In this document: positions 1-6,570 of the stretch, piece by piece
How the letters are laid out: every line of letters starts with the position of its first letter
Numbering within the stretch: the first letter of the stretch is position 1
NCBI GenBank assembly: GCA_030641505.1
Contig: DAOWHI010000007.1
Coordinates: 1-8,036, forward strand
Reading direction: 5' to 3'
Origin: Gemmatimonadota bacterium
GTDB lineage: Bacteria > Gemmatimonadota > Gemmatimonadetes > JACCXV01 > JAHWKZ01
Length of the DNA stretch: 8,036 nt
Made by a program: the position numbers and the translations under genes
The notes under the pieces: model-generated
The model's database searches: none
Told to the model about the DNA's origin: nothing
What the model saw: only the letters and a program-made list of their open reading frames with translations

Positions 1-119
1 CGATCGTCGAGAGTCGGCTCGACGATCTCCCTGAGGCGTCGCTTGATGTGGTCTGCGGTGGTCAGGTCGACCCCGGCCTCCCGGTAGCTGGGCGCCGCGT
101 CGGTCGAGGTTTCAGGCAT
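1..119 (-). CDS. purM: Phosphoribosylformylglycinamidine cyclo-ligase (AIR synthetase), N-terminal fragment
   Basis: This is the start of a gene cut by the window edge; 39 complete codons are visible from the ATG at 119-117. PurM makes aminoimidazole ribonucleotide from formylglycinamidine ribonucleotide with ATP, the fifth step of purine synthesis, in the cytoplasm. The sequence evidence is the motif YREAGVD at residues 12-18, which matches the Y-x-x-AGVD signature near the N terminus of PurM proteins, followed by a charged helix-like stretch (residues 22-35) where PurM has its first helix. The start overlaps the last codons of the upstream kinase by 8 bases in a different frame. No good Shine-Dalgarno sequence precedes it, so translation probably depends on the kinase gene being read. 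The call rests on a short motif only; the catalytic domains lie outside the window. Confidence 0.78.
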   Translation of the reverse strand, partial: MPETSTDAAPSYREAGVDLTTADHIKRRLREIVEPTLDD

Positions 120-1038
120 CCTGGAGGATTGGCTCATAATCGAATCGCGTAAGATGTTCGAACTCGCGGAATCGAGCATCGATTTGAGCAGACTCCAAAT
201 GAGCCAACCGGTCAATCGAGAAGTCCTCGCAGCAAAAAGAGCCCATCGCGGAGCCATAGATGGCGGCTCGCCTGATGCCCTCTGGAGTGATCTCCCCTGT
301 CGCCGCGATGTAGCCGAGGAAACCACCGGCGAACGAATCGCCGGCTCCCGTCGGATCCACGATCGTTTCTAGCGGTAGGCCCGGAACAGCGAACAGCCAG
401 TTGTTCGCGAACGCGATCGCGCCGTGTTCACCCTTTTTGACTACGAGGAGTTGTGGCCCCCAGCTCAGGATCGTGTTGGCCGCCGTTAGGATATTGGACT
501 TTTGCGCCAACTCTCGAGTTTCGGAGTCGTTGATGAGTACGACGTCGACGCGCTCGAGAACTCGGCGAAGCTCGTCGGGAGTTCCCTCGATCCAGTAGTC
601 CATAGTATCGAGCGCGGCCGATTTTGGCGCGGTCATCTGGTCGAGCACGGTCAACTGAAGCGACGGCGCGATATTGGCGAGAAAGACGTGTTCGGTCTGA
701 CGGTATTCTTCCGGGATGATGGGGTTGAACTCGGCGAACACATTGAGATCGGTGAACGTCGTTTCACGGGCGTTGAGATCGTAGCCGTACCGACCGCCCC
801 ACCGGAACGTCGCGCCATCCCGCACTTGAAGACCCGTCAGATCGATTCCGCGGGCTGCCAAGAGGTCCAAATGAGGCTGTGGAAAATCGGTGCCAACTAC
901 ACCGACTAACCGAACGTCAGTAAAGTACGAGGCCGCCAAACCGAAGTACACAGCGGCTCCCCCCAACGCCGATGTCCGCTTACCAAACGGCGTCTCGACA
1001 TCGTCAAGCGCGACTGACCCTACGACCAAGATCGACAT
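112..1038 (-). CDS. PfkB-family carbohydrate/nucleoside kinase, substrate unknown
   Basis: A complete 308-residue ribokinase-fold kinase, normal for the PfkB family, which transfers phosphate from ATP to a sugar or nucleoside hydroxyl. It opens with a beta strand (ILVVGSVALD, residues 3-12) and has the substrate-side diglycine at 26-27 (GGAAVYFG). NDSE at 170-173 matches the conserved N-x-x-E metal/phosphate motif, KKGEHGA at 201-207 matches the strand before the ATP site, and DPTGAGDSFAGG at 228-239 is PfkB signature 2, with D234 as the expected catalytic base. All key residues are present, so it should be active. The ATG at 1038 is preceded by GAGGAG at 1051-1056, 12 bases away, a little further than usual. 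It begins 40 bases after argS and overlaps the putative purM by 8 bases. That neighbour weakly suggests a nucleoside or ribose-type substrate, but specificity cannot be read from the sequence. The organisation resembles the uncharacterised 'ribokinase group C' subset. Confidence 0.92.
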   Translation of the reverse strand: MSILVVGSVALDDVETPFGKRTSALGGAAVYFGLAASYFTDVRLVGVVGTDFPQPHLDLLAARGIDLTGLQVRDGATFRWGGRYGYDLNARETTFTDLNVFAEFNPIIPEEYRQTEHVFLANIAPSLQLTVLDQMTAPKSAALDTMDYWIEGTPDELRRVLERVDVVLINDSETRELAQKSNILTAANTILSWGPQLLVVKKGEHGAIAFANNWLFAVPGLPLETIVDPTGAGDSFAGGFLGYIAATGEITPEGIRRAAIYGSAMGSFCCEDFSIDRLAHLESAQIDARFREFEHLTRFDYEPILQDA

Positions 1039-1050
1039 TGATGTTCACCG

Positions 1051-1056
1051 CTCCTC
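1051..1056 (-). promoter_or_regulatory. Ribosome binding site of the PfkB kinase gene
   Basis: GAGGAG on the minus strand, 12 bases before the ATG at 1038. It lies in the loop of a small inverted repeat (TTCAC at 1044-1048 and GTGAA at 1057-1061, loop of 8 bases). Five base pairs is a weak hairpin, so any effect on translation is speculative. Confidence 0.55.
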
Positions 1057-1078
1057 GTGAAGAAGGTTATGGTGTAGC

Positions 1079-2731
1079 TCACATCGACTCCGGCGCCGTC
1101 ACGCCGAGTTGTCCCAATCCCTGTCGAAGCACGTACTGAGTCGCCCGAGCGAGCGCCAAGCGCGCACGCGCCAACGGCTCGTTGTCCACCAGAATGTGCT
1201 CGCCGTGGTACCACAGATGAAACCGACGAGCCAGCGACTCCAGGTAATCCGTGACCCGGTGCGGTTCTAGCGCGTCGGCAGCATCAGCGATGACATCTGG
1301 GTAGTCGTCGAGTATGCGTAGAAGGTCGATCTCGGTAGGCGCGGTCAAGAGATCGAGGGTCTCGGGCACGCCAGATGCTTCAGGGTCCCAGGTTGGCTCT
1401 TCGAGGCGTCCAAACACGCTGGTGATCCGTGCGTGCGCACACTGAACGTAGTAAACGGGATTCTCCTCCGTTTGGCGTCGCGCCAGATCAAGGTCTAGGA
1501 CCATGTGGGTGTCGCCCTTGCGCATGACGAGAAAGTAACGCGTCACGTCGACGCCGATATCATCCATGAGGTCCTCGAGCAGCACGATGCGGTCGCTCCG
1601 GGTTGACAGCCGGACTTCCTGGCCGTCCTCGAGCAAGCTGATTTGTTGGTAAATCACGGGGCGCAGCCAATCCGACGGGTACCCGAGGGCGCTCAGAGCG
1701 GCACGCATTCTGACCGCGTAATCGTGATGGTCTGCGCCCCACACATCGATGGCCGTGTCAAAGCCGCGTTCGTGCTTGTCACGGTGATAGGCGATGTCCG
1801 GTAACAAGTATGTGGGCTGGCCGGTGCGCTTGACGAGCACGCGGTCTTTAGCGTCGCCGAACTCCGACGCCCGAAACCAGGTCGCACCATCATCTTCATA
1901 CACGGCCCCGGCGTTTCTGAGATCAGCGATCGTAGCCGCCAATCGGTCGTCGCTGTAGAGCGTTGACTCGTTGAACCATACTTCAAACTCCACTCGGAAA
2001 CGGGCTAGATCGGCTCTGATCGCTTCGTTCATATGCTTACCCGCAAACTCGCGAAACTCGGAGCCACACTCTTCGATCGGTTTTCTTAGCCAACGATCCC
2101 CGACCTCATCACGCATGGCTTCGGCCAAGTCACGTATGTACTCACCGCGATAGCCGCTCTCGGGAAACGGAAACGAAGGGTCTTCGAGTTGCTGATAGCG
2201 TGCGTGGACGGATGCTCCCAGCATATCCATCTGCCGTCCGGCGTCGTTGAAGTAGTACTCGCGGGTTACGCTCGCTCCCTGACTTTCCAACAGAGATGCG
2301 ATGGCGTCGCCCAGAGCAGCGTTACGGGCATGACCGATATGCAGCGGACCCGTTGGGTTGGAAGAAACAAACTCGACATTGATTTGCTGACCTTTCAGGC
2401 GATCGGATCCCCCGTACGACTCAGACCGAGTGAGGATCTCCCGTACCACTTCCTGGAGATAGCGAGGTGCCAATCGGACATTGATAAAGCCCGGGCCAGC
2501 GACGATGATGTCGCGAAAACGATTGGGGTCCAGACGGAGTCCGTCAACCAGCTCAGCGGCAATCTCACGGGGCGACCGTTTTAACGGCCGAGCCAGCGCC
2601 AGAGCTATGGGTGAGGACCAATCCCCGTGCTCAGGATCACCAGGGCGTTCGACAACGATCTCTTCGCTCGGCCATCCCAACTCGTCGAGACGCGAGCGGA
2701 TCGTGGCGCGGAACTCCTCACGTGGACGCAT
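1079..2731 (-). CDS. argS: Arginyl-tRNA synthetase
   Basis: Class I synthetase that charges tRNA-Arg with arginine in the cytoplasm; 550 residues, the usual size for bacterial ArgRS. An N-terminal tRNA-recognition (Add-1) domain covers about residues 1-110. The catalytic domain follows with the HIGH motif at 131-134 (in PTGPLHIGHARNA), the arginine-site stretch FNDAGRQMDMLG at 161-172, and VWGADHHDY at 330-338. The second signature, KMSKS, is degenerate (RLSTR, 374-378), which is common in this enzyme family. The C-terminal DALR anticodon-binding domain runs from about 425, includes YVQCAHARI, and ends in the family-typical GVTAPESM. The frame is open upstream to 3130, but the ATG at 2731 is the right start: the extra 133 residues are low-complexity and run antiparallel to nothing conserved, being the zinc-ribbon gene read in another frame. 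This start overlaps that gene by 14 bases. Only a weak purine-rich site (AAAGGGTGG) precedes it. Confidence 0.97.
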   Translation of the reverse strand: MRPREEFRATIRSRLDELGWPSEEIVVERPGDPEHGDWSSPIALALARPLKRSPREIAAELVDGLRLDPNRFRDIIVAGPGFINVRLAPRYLQEVVREILTRSESYGGSDRLKGQQINVEFVSSNPTGPLHIGHARNAALGDAIASLLESQGASVTREYYFNDAGRQMDMLGASVHARYQQLEDPSFPFPESGYRGEYIRDLAEAMRDEVGDRWLRKPIEECGSEFREFAGKHMNEAIRADLARFRVEFEVWFNESTLYSDDRLAATIADLRNAGAVYEDDGATWFRASEFGDAKDRVLVKRTGQPTYLLPDIAYHRDKHERGFDTAIDVWGADHHDYAVRMRAALSALGYPSDWLRPVIYQQISLLEDGQEVRLSTRSDRIVLLEDLMDDIGVDVTRYFLVMRKGDTHMVLDLDLARRQTEENPVYYVQCAHARITSVFGRLEEPTWDPEASGVPETLDLLTAPTEIDLLRILDDYPDVIADAADALEPHRVTDYLESLARRFHLWYHGEHILVDNEPLARARLALARATQYVLRQGLGQLGVTAPESM

Positions 2732-3020
2732 TCTTGTCGCCACCCTTTGACTTCTTCCCTGTCTTCTTTTTTTCCTGTTTCTCGCTCTTGTCTGGGCCGG
2801 TTTCCTTATCAGCTGATGCCCTTGATCGGTACTCGTCACTCCGGTAGTCGGTGGTGTAGAACCCCGAACCCTTGAAGAGGAAACCGGCTCCGCCTGAGAT
2901 CTGGCGTTCGGCGCGTCCGCCGCACTCTGGGCAACGGCGGGCCCGGGCGCGAGTGGCCTTCTTCTGGAAGACCTCAAACGCACTGTCGCACTTAACACAC
3001 TTGTAGACGTAGGTCGGCAA
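2718..3020 (-). CDS. FmdB-family zinc-ribbon protein
   Basis: A 100-residue small protein of the FmdB/CxxC_CxxC_SSSS family, once called putative regulatory proteins. The zinc ribbon has C8-x2-C11 and C30-x2-C33, then the family-typical block ISGGAGFLFKGSGFYTTDYRS (residues 41-61, about 20 residues). From about residue 72 there is a very lysine-rich tail (KQEKKKTGKKSKGG, 81-94), probably disordered and perhaps nucleic-acid binding. The biochemical function of the family is not established. The start is TTG at 3020-3018; it is chosen because the protein then begins MPTYVYKC, as almost all family members do, and because a perfect AAGGAGG lies just upstream. It follows the mutase gene after 24 bases and its end overlaps argS by 14 bases. 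Confidence 0.93.
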   Translation of the reverse strand: MPTYVYKCVKCDSAFEVFQKKATRARARRCPECGGRAERQISGGAGFLFKGSGFYTTDYRSDEYRSRASADKETGPDKSEKQEKKKTGKKSKGGDKNAST

Positions 3021-3024
3021 CGCT

Positions 3025-3031
3025 CCTCCTT
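3025..3031 (-). promoter_or_regulatory. Strong Shine-Dalgarno site deciding the TTG start of the zinc-ribbon gene
   Basis: AAGGAGG on the minus strand, ending 4 bases before the TTG at 3020. It is the best ribosome binding site in the window and supports initiation at a non-ATG codon. It also suggests that this gene is translated independently of the mutase gene, unlike the overlapping genes before it. Confidence 0.85.
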
Positions 3032-3044
3032 GTGATCTATACCT

Positions 3045-4715
3045 TCAGGGACGACCGGCGGTGGGGTCCTTGTAAGTACCCCCGATGTCACGGAATACAT
3101 CGGCGATTTCGCCGACGGTGGCACCAGCAATGCACGCCGCTCGGATACCAGGCATCACGTTCTTTTTGCTGCTCGCTATGGACGACAACGCGTCCAGTGT
3201 GCCCTCCACCTGCTTCGAGTCCCGACTCGCCCGCCAATCCGCGAGCCGCTCAGTCTGGCGTCCGGCGAGCTCTTCGGTATCAGCGGTCCGGATTTCCGAT
3301 GATGGCTCATCCGTCTCAGCCCAACGGTTCACGCCAACCACGACTTCCTCGCCGTTCTCGACCCGCCGCTGGTGCTGGTATGCCTCACGCTCGATCTCGC
3401 TCTGGAAAAACCCACTCTCAATTGCCGCTACGGAACCACCAATGTGCTCGATTTGGTCGAGGTATTCGCGCGCTCTCTCCTCGAGGTCGGCTGTCAAACG
3501 TTCAACATAGAACGAGCCTCCGAGCGGGTCCGCGGTATCGGTGACACCGCTTTCGTGGGCTAGGATCTGTTGCGTCCTCAAGGCCAGGCCTGCCGATCGC
3601 TCTGAGGGTAACGCCAACGCTTCGTCGTAGCTGTTTGTGTGAAGGCTCTGGGTGCCACCGAGGACCGCCGCCAGGGCCTGCAAGGTGACGCGGACGACAT
3701 TGTTCAATGGTTGTTGCGCGGTCAGCGTTGCGCCGTCGGTCTGCGTGTGGAACCGCAGTTTGGCGGCGGACGGGTCGGCAGCAGCGAAGCGGTTCCCCAC
3801 CAAGTCCGCCCAGATCCTGCGGGCGGCGCGAAACTTGGCGACTTCCTCGAACAGATTGTTGTGAACGCCAAAGAAGAACGACAACCGACCTATGAACGTG
3901 TCGACATCTATTCCGGCTTCACGGGCTGCCTCGACGTAACAGATCGCGTTGGCGAACGTGAACGCGATCTCTTGAGCCGCGTTGGCGCCAGCCTCACGGA
4001 TATGATAGCCGGAGATCGAAATGGGGTTCCAACGCGGTGTTTTCTGCGCACACCAGGCGAAGGAATCGACGATCAGCCGCAAACTGAACTCCGGTGGGTA
4101 GATGTACGTTCCGCGAGCGATGTACTCCTTCAGGATGTCGTTCTGGACTGTTCCCCGGAGCGCGCCGAGCTCTGCCCCCTGCTCTTCCCCGACGAGCGTG
4201 TACAGCGCCAGGAGTGTGGTTGCGGTGGCGTTGATCGTCATCGATGTCGATACGTCACTTAGTGGGATGTCCAGCAACAGACGTCGCATGTCATCCAGCG
4301 TGTCGATGGCGACGCCGACACGACCGACTTCCCCGCTGGCCCGTGGATCATCCGAGTCCATGCCCATCTGGGTTGGAAGATCAAACGCCGTCGAGAGGCC
4401 TGTCTGTCCATGGTCGAGCAAGAACTTGAATCGTGTGTTGGTCTCAGAGGCAGTTCCGAATCCAGCGTACTGGCGCATTGTCCATAGCCGGCCGCGGTAC
4501 ATGTTGGGGTAAATGCCGCGGGTGAATGGTGGCTCACCGGGATGATCGGAAGCCACGCCAGCGTCTGAGATCAAGTCGGCCGTGTAGCAAGGTTCGATCG
4601 GATGTCCGCTGCTCGTCTCAAACCTTGGTTTGCGTTCCGGGGAGCGCTCGAGGTGAGGCTCGAGGGTCTCCTTTCTCCATCGGTCGCCGTCGGTGTTCGC
4701 AGATGGAGGGATCAT
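3045..4715 (-). CDS. mcmA1: Methylmalonyl-CoA mutase, large catalytic (N-terminal) subunit
   Basis: A 556-residue acyl-CoA mutase barrel that converts (R)-methylmalonyl-CoA to succinyl-CoA using adenosylcobalamin. Homologous features include YPNMYRGRLWTMRQYAGFG at 69-87, FDLPTQMGMDSD at 111-122, GTVQNDILKEYIARGTYI at 188-205 and SISGYHIREAGA at 233-244; H238 corresponds to the active-site histidine of the Propionibacterium enzyme (His244). Y83 and R201 correspond to Tyr89 and Arg207, the residues that favour methylmalonyl-CoA over isobutyryl-CoA. The protein stops after the barrel and a short linker, so the B12-binding domain (D-x-H-x-x-G) must be a separate gene, as in archaeal and some bacterial split mutases; it is not in this window. 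The ATG at 4715 overlaps the biotin-carrier stop as ATGA, and residues 13-40 (RWRKETLEPHL...) match the family N terminus, which supports this start. The symbol is tentative. A related mutase substrate remains possible. Confidence 0.93.
   Translation of the reverse strand: MIPPSANTDGDRWRKETLEPHLERSPERKPRFETSSGHPIEPCYTADLISDAGVASDHPGEPPFTRGIYPNMYRGRLWTMRQYAGFGTASETNTRFKFLLDHGQTGLSTAFDLPTQMGMDSDDPRASGEVGRVGVAIDTLDDMRRLLLDIPLSDVSTSMTINATATTLLALYTLVGEEQGAELGALRGTVQNDILKEYIARGTYIYPPEFSLRLIVDSFAWCAQKTPRWNPISISGYHIREAGANAAQEIAFTFANAICYVEAAREAGIDVDTFIGRLSFFFGVHNNLFEEVAKFRAARRIWADLVGNRFAAADPSAAKLRFHTQTDGATLTAQQPLNNVVRVTLQALAAVLGGTQSLHTNSYDEALALPSERSAGLALRTQQILAHESGVTDTADPLGGSFYVERLTADLEERAREYLDQIEHIGGSVAAIESGFFQSEIEREAYQHQRRVENGEEVVVGVNRWAETDEPSSEIRTADTEELAGRQTERLADWRASRDSKQVEGTLDALSSIASSKKNVMPGIRAACIAGATVGEIADVFRDIGGTYKDPTAGRP
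4712..4715 (-). other. ATGA stop/start overlap, biotin carrier to mutase
   Basis: The mutase ATG (4715-4713) shares bases with the TGA (4714-4712) of the biotin-carrier gene. The bases just before it show no strong Shine-Dalgarno site, so termination-reinitiation coupling is likely. Confidence 0.9.
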
Positions 4716-5251
4716 TCTGGCTCGCTCGCGGGCTCGATGGTACAGATTAAGAATCCCTGCTCGATCGGTTGTCCGGATCGTATTCTGAGATCGCGGACGA
4801 CTCCATCGATTGGTGCTGTGATCTCGTTTTCCATTTTCATCGCCTCGATAATCGCCAGTCCTTCGCCTGCACGGACGCGGTGTCCCTCCTCGACCTCGAC
4901 CTCTAGTACCAACCCTGGCATGGGAGCATGGACCTTCTGTGTGCTGTCGGACACGTGGGGCGCCAATGAAGCCTGTCTATGGCGTGCTTCACTGACCACC
5001 GTGAACCCGTAGCGAGAGCCGTCCAATACCACCGCTCCCTGGTCACGACCACTCGCTCGCCATTCGACGCGTCTGGGCCGGCCTTCGACCCACGCTTGAG
5101 CGTCGCCAGGCCCGGCCACGACAGAGAAGGTCCACGACTCGTCGCCGTGCTCGACTTCGATCTCACAACCATCGTCGGTCCCGAGCAGCGTCACACGATA
5201 CGATATCTCGGCGCCATCGGGCGTTACGATATAGTGCTTCCCTGCGGTCAT
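4712..5251 (-). CDS. Biotin carboxyl carrier subunit of an acyl-CoA carboxylase (linker plus biotinyl domain)
   Basis: A 179-residue protein that carries the biotin which shuttles carboxylate from the biotin carboxylase to an acyl-CoA carboxyltransferase. The C-terminal part (about 107-173) is a biotinyl/lipoyl domain: APMPGLV at 109-115, EAMKMEN at 136-142 with K139 as the biotinylated lysine, then the second half-barrel (APIDGVVRDLRI). The N-terminal part (about 5-90) is a series of beta strands with alternating hydrophobic residues (YIVTPDGAEISYRV, WTFSVV, VVLDGSRYGFTVV), resembling the BT linker domain of propionyl- and methylcrotonyl-CoA carboxylase alpha chains rather than the short proline/alanine linker of E. 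coli AccB. It therefore looks like the detached C-terminal half of an alpha chain whose carboxylase half lies at 6567-8036. It overlaps genes on both sides by 4 bases. Adjacency to the mutase points to propionyl-CoA as substrate, which is inference. Confidence 0.9.
   Translation of the reverse strand: MTAGKHYIVTPDGAEISYRVTLLGTDDGCEIEVEHGDESWTFSVVAGPGDAQAWVEGRPRRVEWRASGRDQGAVVLDGSRYGFTVVSEARHRQASLAPHVSDSTQKVHAPMPGLVLEVEVEEGHRVRAGEGLAIIEAMKMENEITAPIDGVVRDLRIRSGQPIEQGFLICTIEPASEPE
5248..5251 (-). other. ATGA stop/start overlap, RNA methyltransferase to biotin carrier
   Basis: The ATG at 5251-5249 overlaps the TGA at 5250-5248. No recognisable Shine-Dalgarno sequence lies in the 20 bases before the ATG, so the carrier is probably made by coupled translation. 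Confidence 0.9.
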
Positions 5252-6570
5252 CGATTCTGCCGCGACAACACGGCCACGGTCTCGACATGAGCCGTTTGCG
5301 GAAAGAGATCGAACGCGCGCAGGGATTCGAGCCGCCAGCCCGTGCCCAACCGGCGCACATCGCGAGCCAACGTCGTGGGGTCACACGCCACGTAGATCAG
5401 CCGTCTCGCCGGCGAGGCCGAGATTCCCGAGAGGATCCGCCGCGGGCAACCGCCTCGCGGGGGGTTCAGGACGACGATCTCGGGCCCAGGTCGAGACCAC
5501 TGCACTCGGTCGGCGGGCAGCTCCAGCACGTGTAGTGACCCAGTGGCGACATTCGAATGCGCGTTGGCTCGCAAATCGGAGGCGGTCCCCGAATGAGCTT
5601 CGATCGCTGTTACGACAGCGCCCGCGGCCGCCAACTGGCACGCAACCACCCCGATGCCGGCGTAGGCATCGATGACGCGCTTGCCGGATGCGGGCCCGAC
5701 GGCATCGATCACCGCGTCGTACAATCTCTCGGCGCCGCTGAGGTCGGCTTGGATGAAACTATCGAAGCCGATCCTGAGATCCAAACCCCGATACTGAAAA
5801 CGGTTGATCAACCGTGGGGCATCGGCCGCGAGCGTGAGACTCGACTCGGTACGCCAGCCACCCCACGTCGTTTCGATGTCGGCGTTGTCAGAGAGCGCGC
5901 GGGCCAGATGGCGCGCGAGATCGGTCTGATCGACGAACAACCCTGCCTGCACCGGCCCCGAGGGTAGACACCGAAGCGCCAGCCGGCCTTCTAGGACTCC
6001 AGAGTCGAACGCAACCGCGTGGTCACGAAGGGCCAGCTCGAGCGCCTCCCGCAACCTCGCTAATTGTACGTCTATTTGATCGCTAACGATCGGACAGCCG
6101 CCGATTGATATGATACGGCCAGGCTCATTGGCATGGTGATACCCAAAATCGAGCTCATCACCCGTCCAGCGCCACGAGACGACCGCTCGTTTTCGGTATC
6201 CCCAACCGCTGGCTGCCGGCTCGCACACCAACCCACCGAGCCCTCGGTGACCGCCGATCCGCTCCATCGCGTCGACTACCGCCTGGGCCTTGGCTTCGCG
6301 TTGGGCGGCCACGGTCAGATGTTGGAGCTGACATCCGCCGCAGGAACCAAAAACTGGGCAACGCGGCTCGATTCGAGTTGCGGCGGGTTCCAGCACGGCT
6401 TCGAGTCTTGCCCTCGCGTAGCGCGGGTGACGCTCGACAACGGTCGCCCGAACCCTCTCGCCGGGCACGGTCCACGGCACAAAGACGACCAGCCCATCGA
6501 CGCGCGTGACGCCCTCGCCGCCATAGGCGAGCCTCTGGACGGTGGCTTCGACGGTGGTTTCCTCGATCAT
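5248..6570 (-). CDS. rlmD: 23S rRNA (uracil-5-)-methyltransferase, TrmA/RlmD family
   Basis: A 440-residue SAM-dependent enzyme that methylates carbon 5 of a uridine in RNA. Domains in order: N-terminal TRAM RNA-binding domain (about 1-62, with LAYGGEGV at 14-21); an iron-sulfur cluster site C71-x5-C77-x2-C80 with C159 as the likely fourth ligand; a central domain; and a Rossmann methyltransferase domain from about 265. Catalytic-domain marks are FIQAD at 272-276, SAM motif VIDAYAGIGV at 299-308, LNPPRGG at 368-374, YVACDP at 393-398 with nucleophile C396, and HVE at 428-430 with E430 as general base. All essential residues are present. The ATG at 6570 is preferred over the in-frame GTG at 6603 because it starts directly at the TRAM domain and forms an ATGA overlap with the carboxylase stop. 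Family members differ in target (rRNA U1939, U747 or tRNA U54); the target is not decided by this sequence, so the symbol is provisional. Confidence 0.93.
   Translation of the reverse strand: MIEETTVEATVQRLAYGGEGVTRVDGLVVFVPWTVPGERVRATVVERHPRYARARLEAVLEPAATRIEPRCPVFGSCGGCQLQHLTVAAQREAKAQAVVDAMERIGGHRGLGGLVCEPAASGWGYRKRAVVSWRWTGDELDFGYHHANEPGRIISIGGCPIVSDQIDVQLARLREALELALRDHAVAFDSGVLEGRLALRCLPSGPVQAGLFVDQTDLARHLARALSDNADIETTWGGWRTESSLTLAADAPRLINRFQYRGLDLRIGFDSFIQADLSGAERLYDAVIDAVGPASGKRVIDAYAGIGVVACQLAAAGAVVTAIEAHSGTASDLRANAHSNVATGSLHVLELPADRVQWSRPGPEIVVLNPPRGGCPRRILSGISASPARRLIYVACDPTTLARDVRRLGTGWRLESLRAFDLFPQTAHVETVAVLSRQNR
6567..6570 (-). other. ATGA stop/start overlap, biotin carboxylase to RNA methyltransferase
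   Basis: The methyltransferase ATG (6570-6568) overlaps the TGA (6569-6567) of the carboxylase gene. Only a weak G-rich stretch precedes it. It is the first of three identical overlaps that link four genes. Confidence 0.88.

Noticed and set aside
1039..1078. Terminator after argS
   Set aside because: The only inverted repeat has 5 pairs and no following U-run on the minus strand, and the kinase start follows at once.
3035..3041. TATAGAT as a possible -10 promoter element before the zinc-ribbon gene
   Set aside because: No -35-like sequence lies 16-18 bases upstream; the nearest candidate (TTACAA) is about 28 bases away. A single AT-rich heptamer is not enough.
2732..3130. N-terminal extension of 133 residues on arginyl-tRNA synthetase
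   Set aside because: The frame is open to 3130, but the extension is low-complexity and arginine/proline/serine-rich, overlaps the well-conserved zinc-ribbon gene completely, and ArgRS homology begins at the ATG at 2731.
3639..4262. Plus-strand open frame of 207 codons
   Set aside because: It is antisense to the core of the mutase barrel, with no motif or ribosome site; a shadow of codon bias.
3045..4715. Truncation or frameshift explaining the missing B12 domain of the mutase
   Set aside because: The frame ends cleanly after the usual linker sequence of split mutases, and the downstream DNA holds an unrelated intact gene with no B12-domain remnant.
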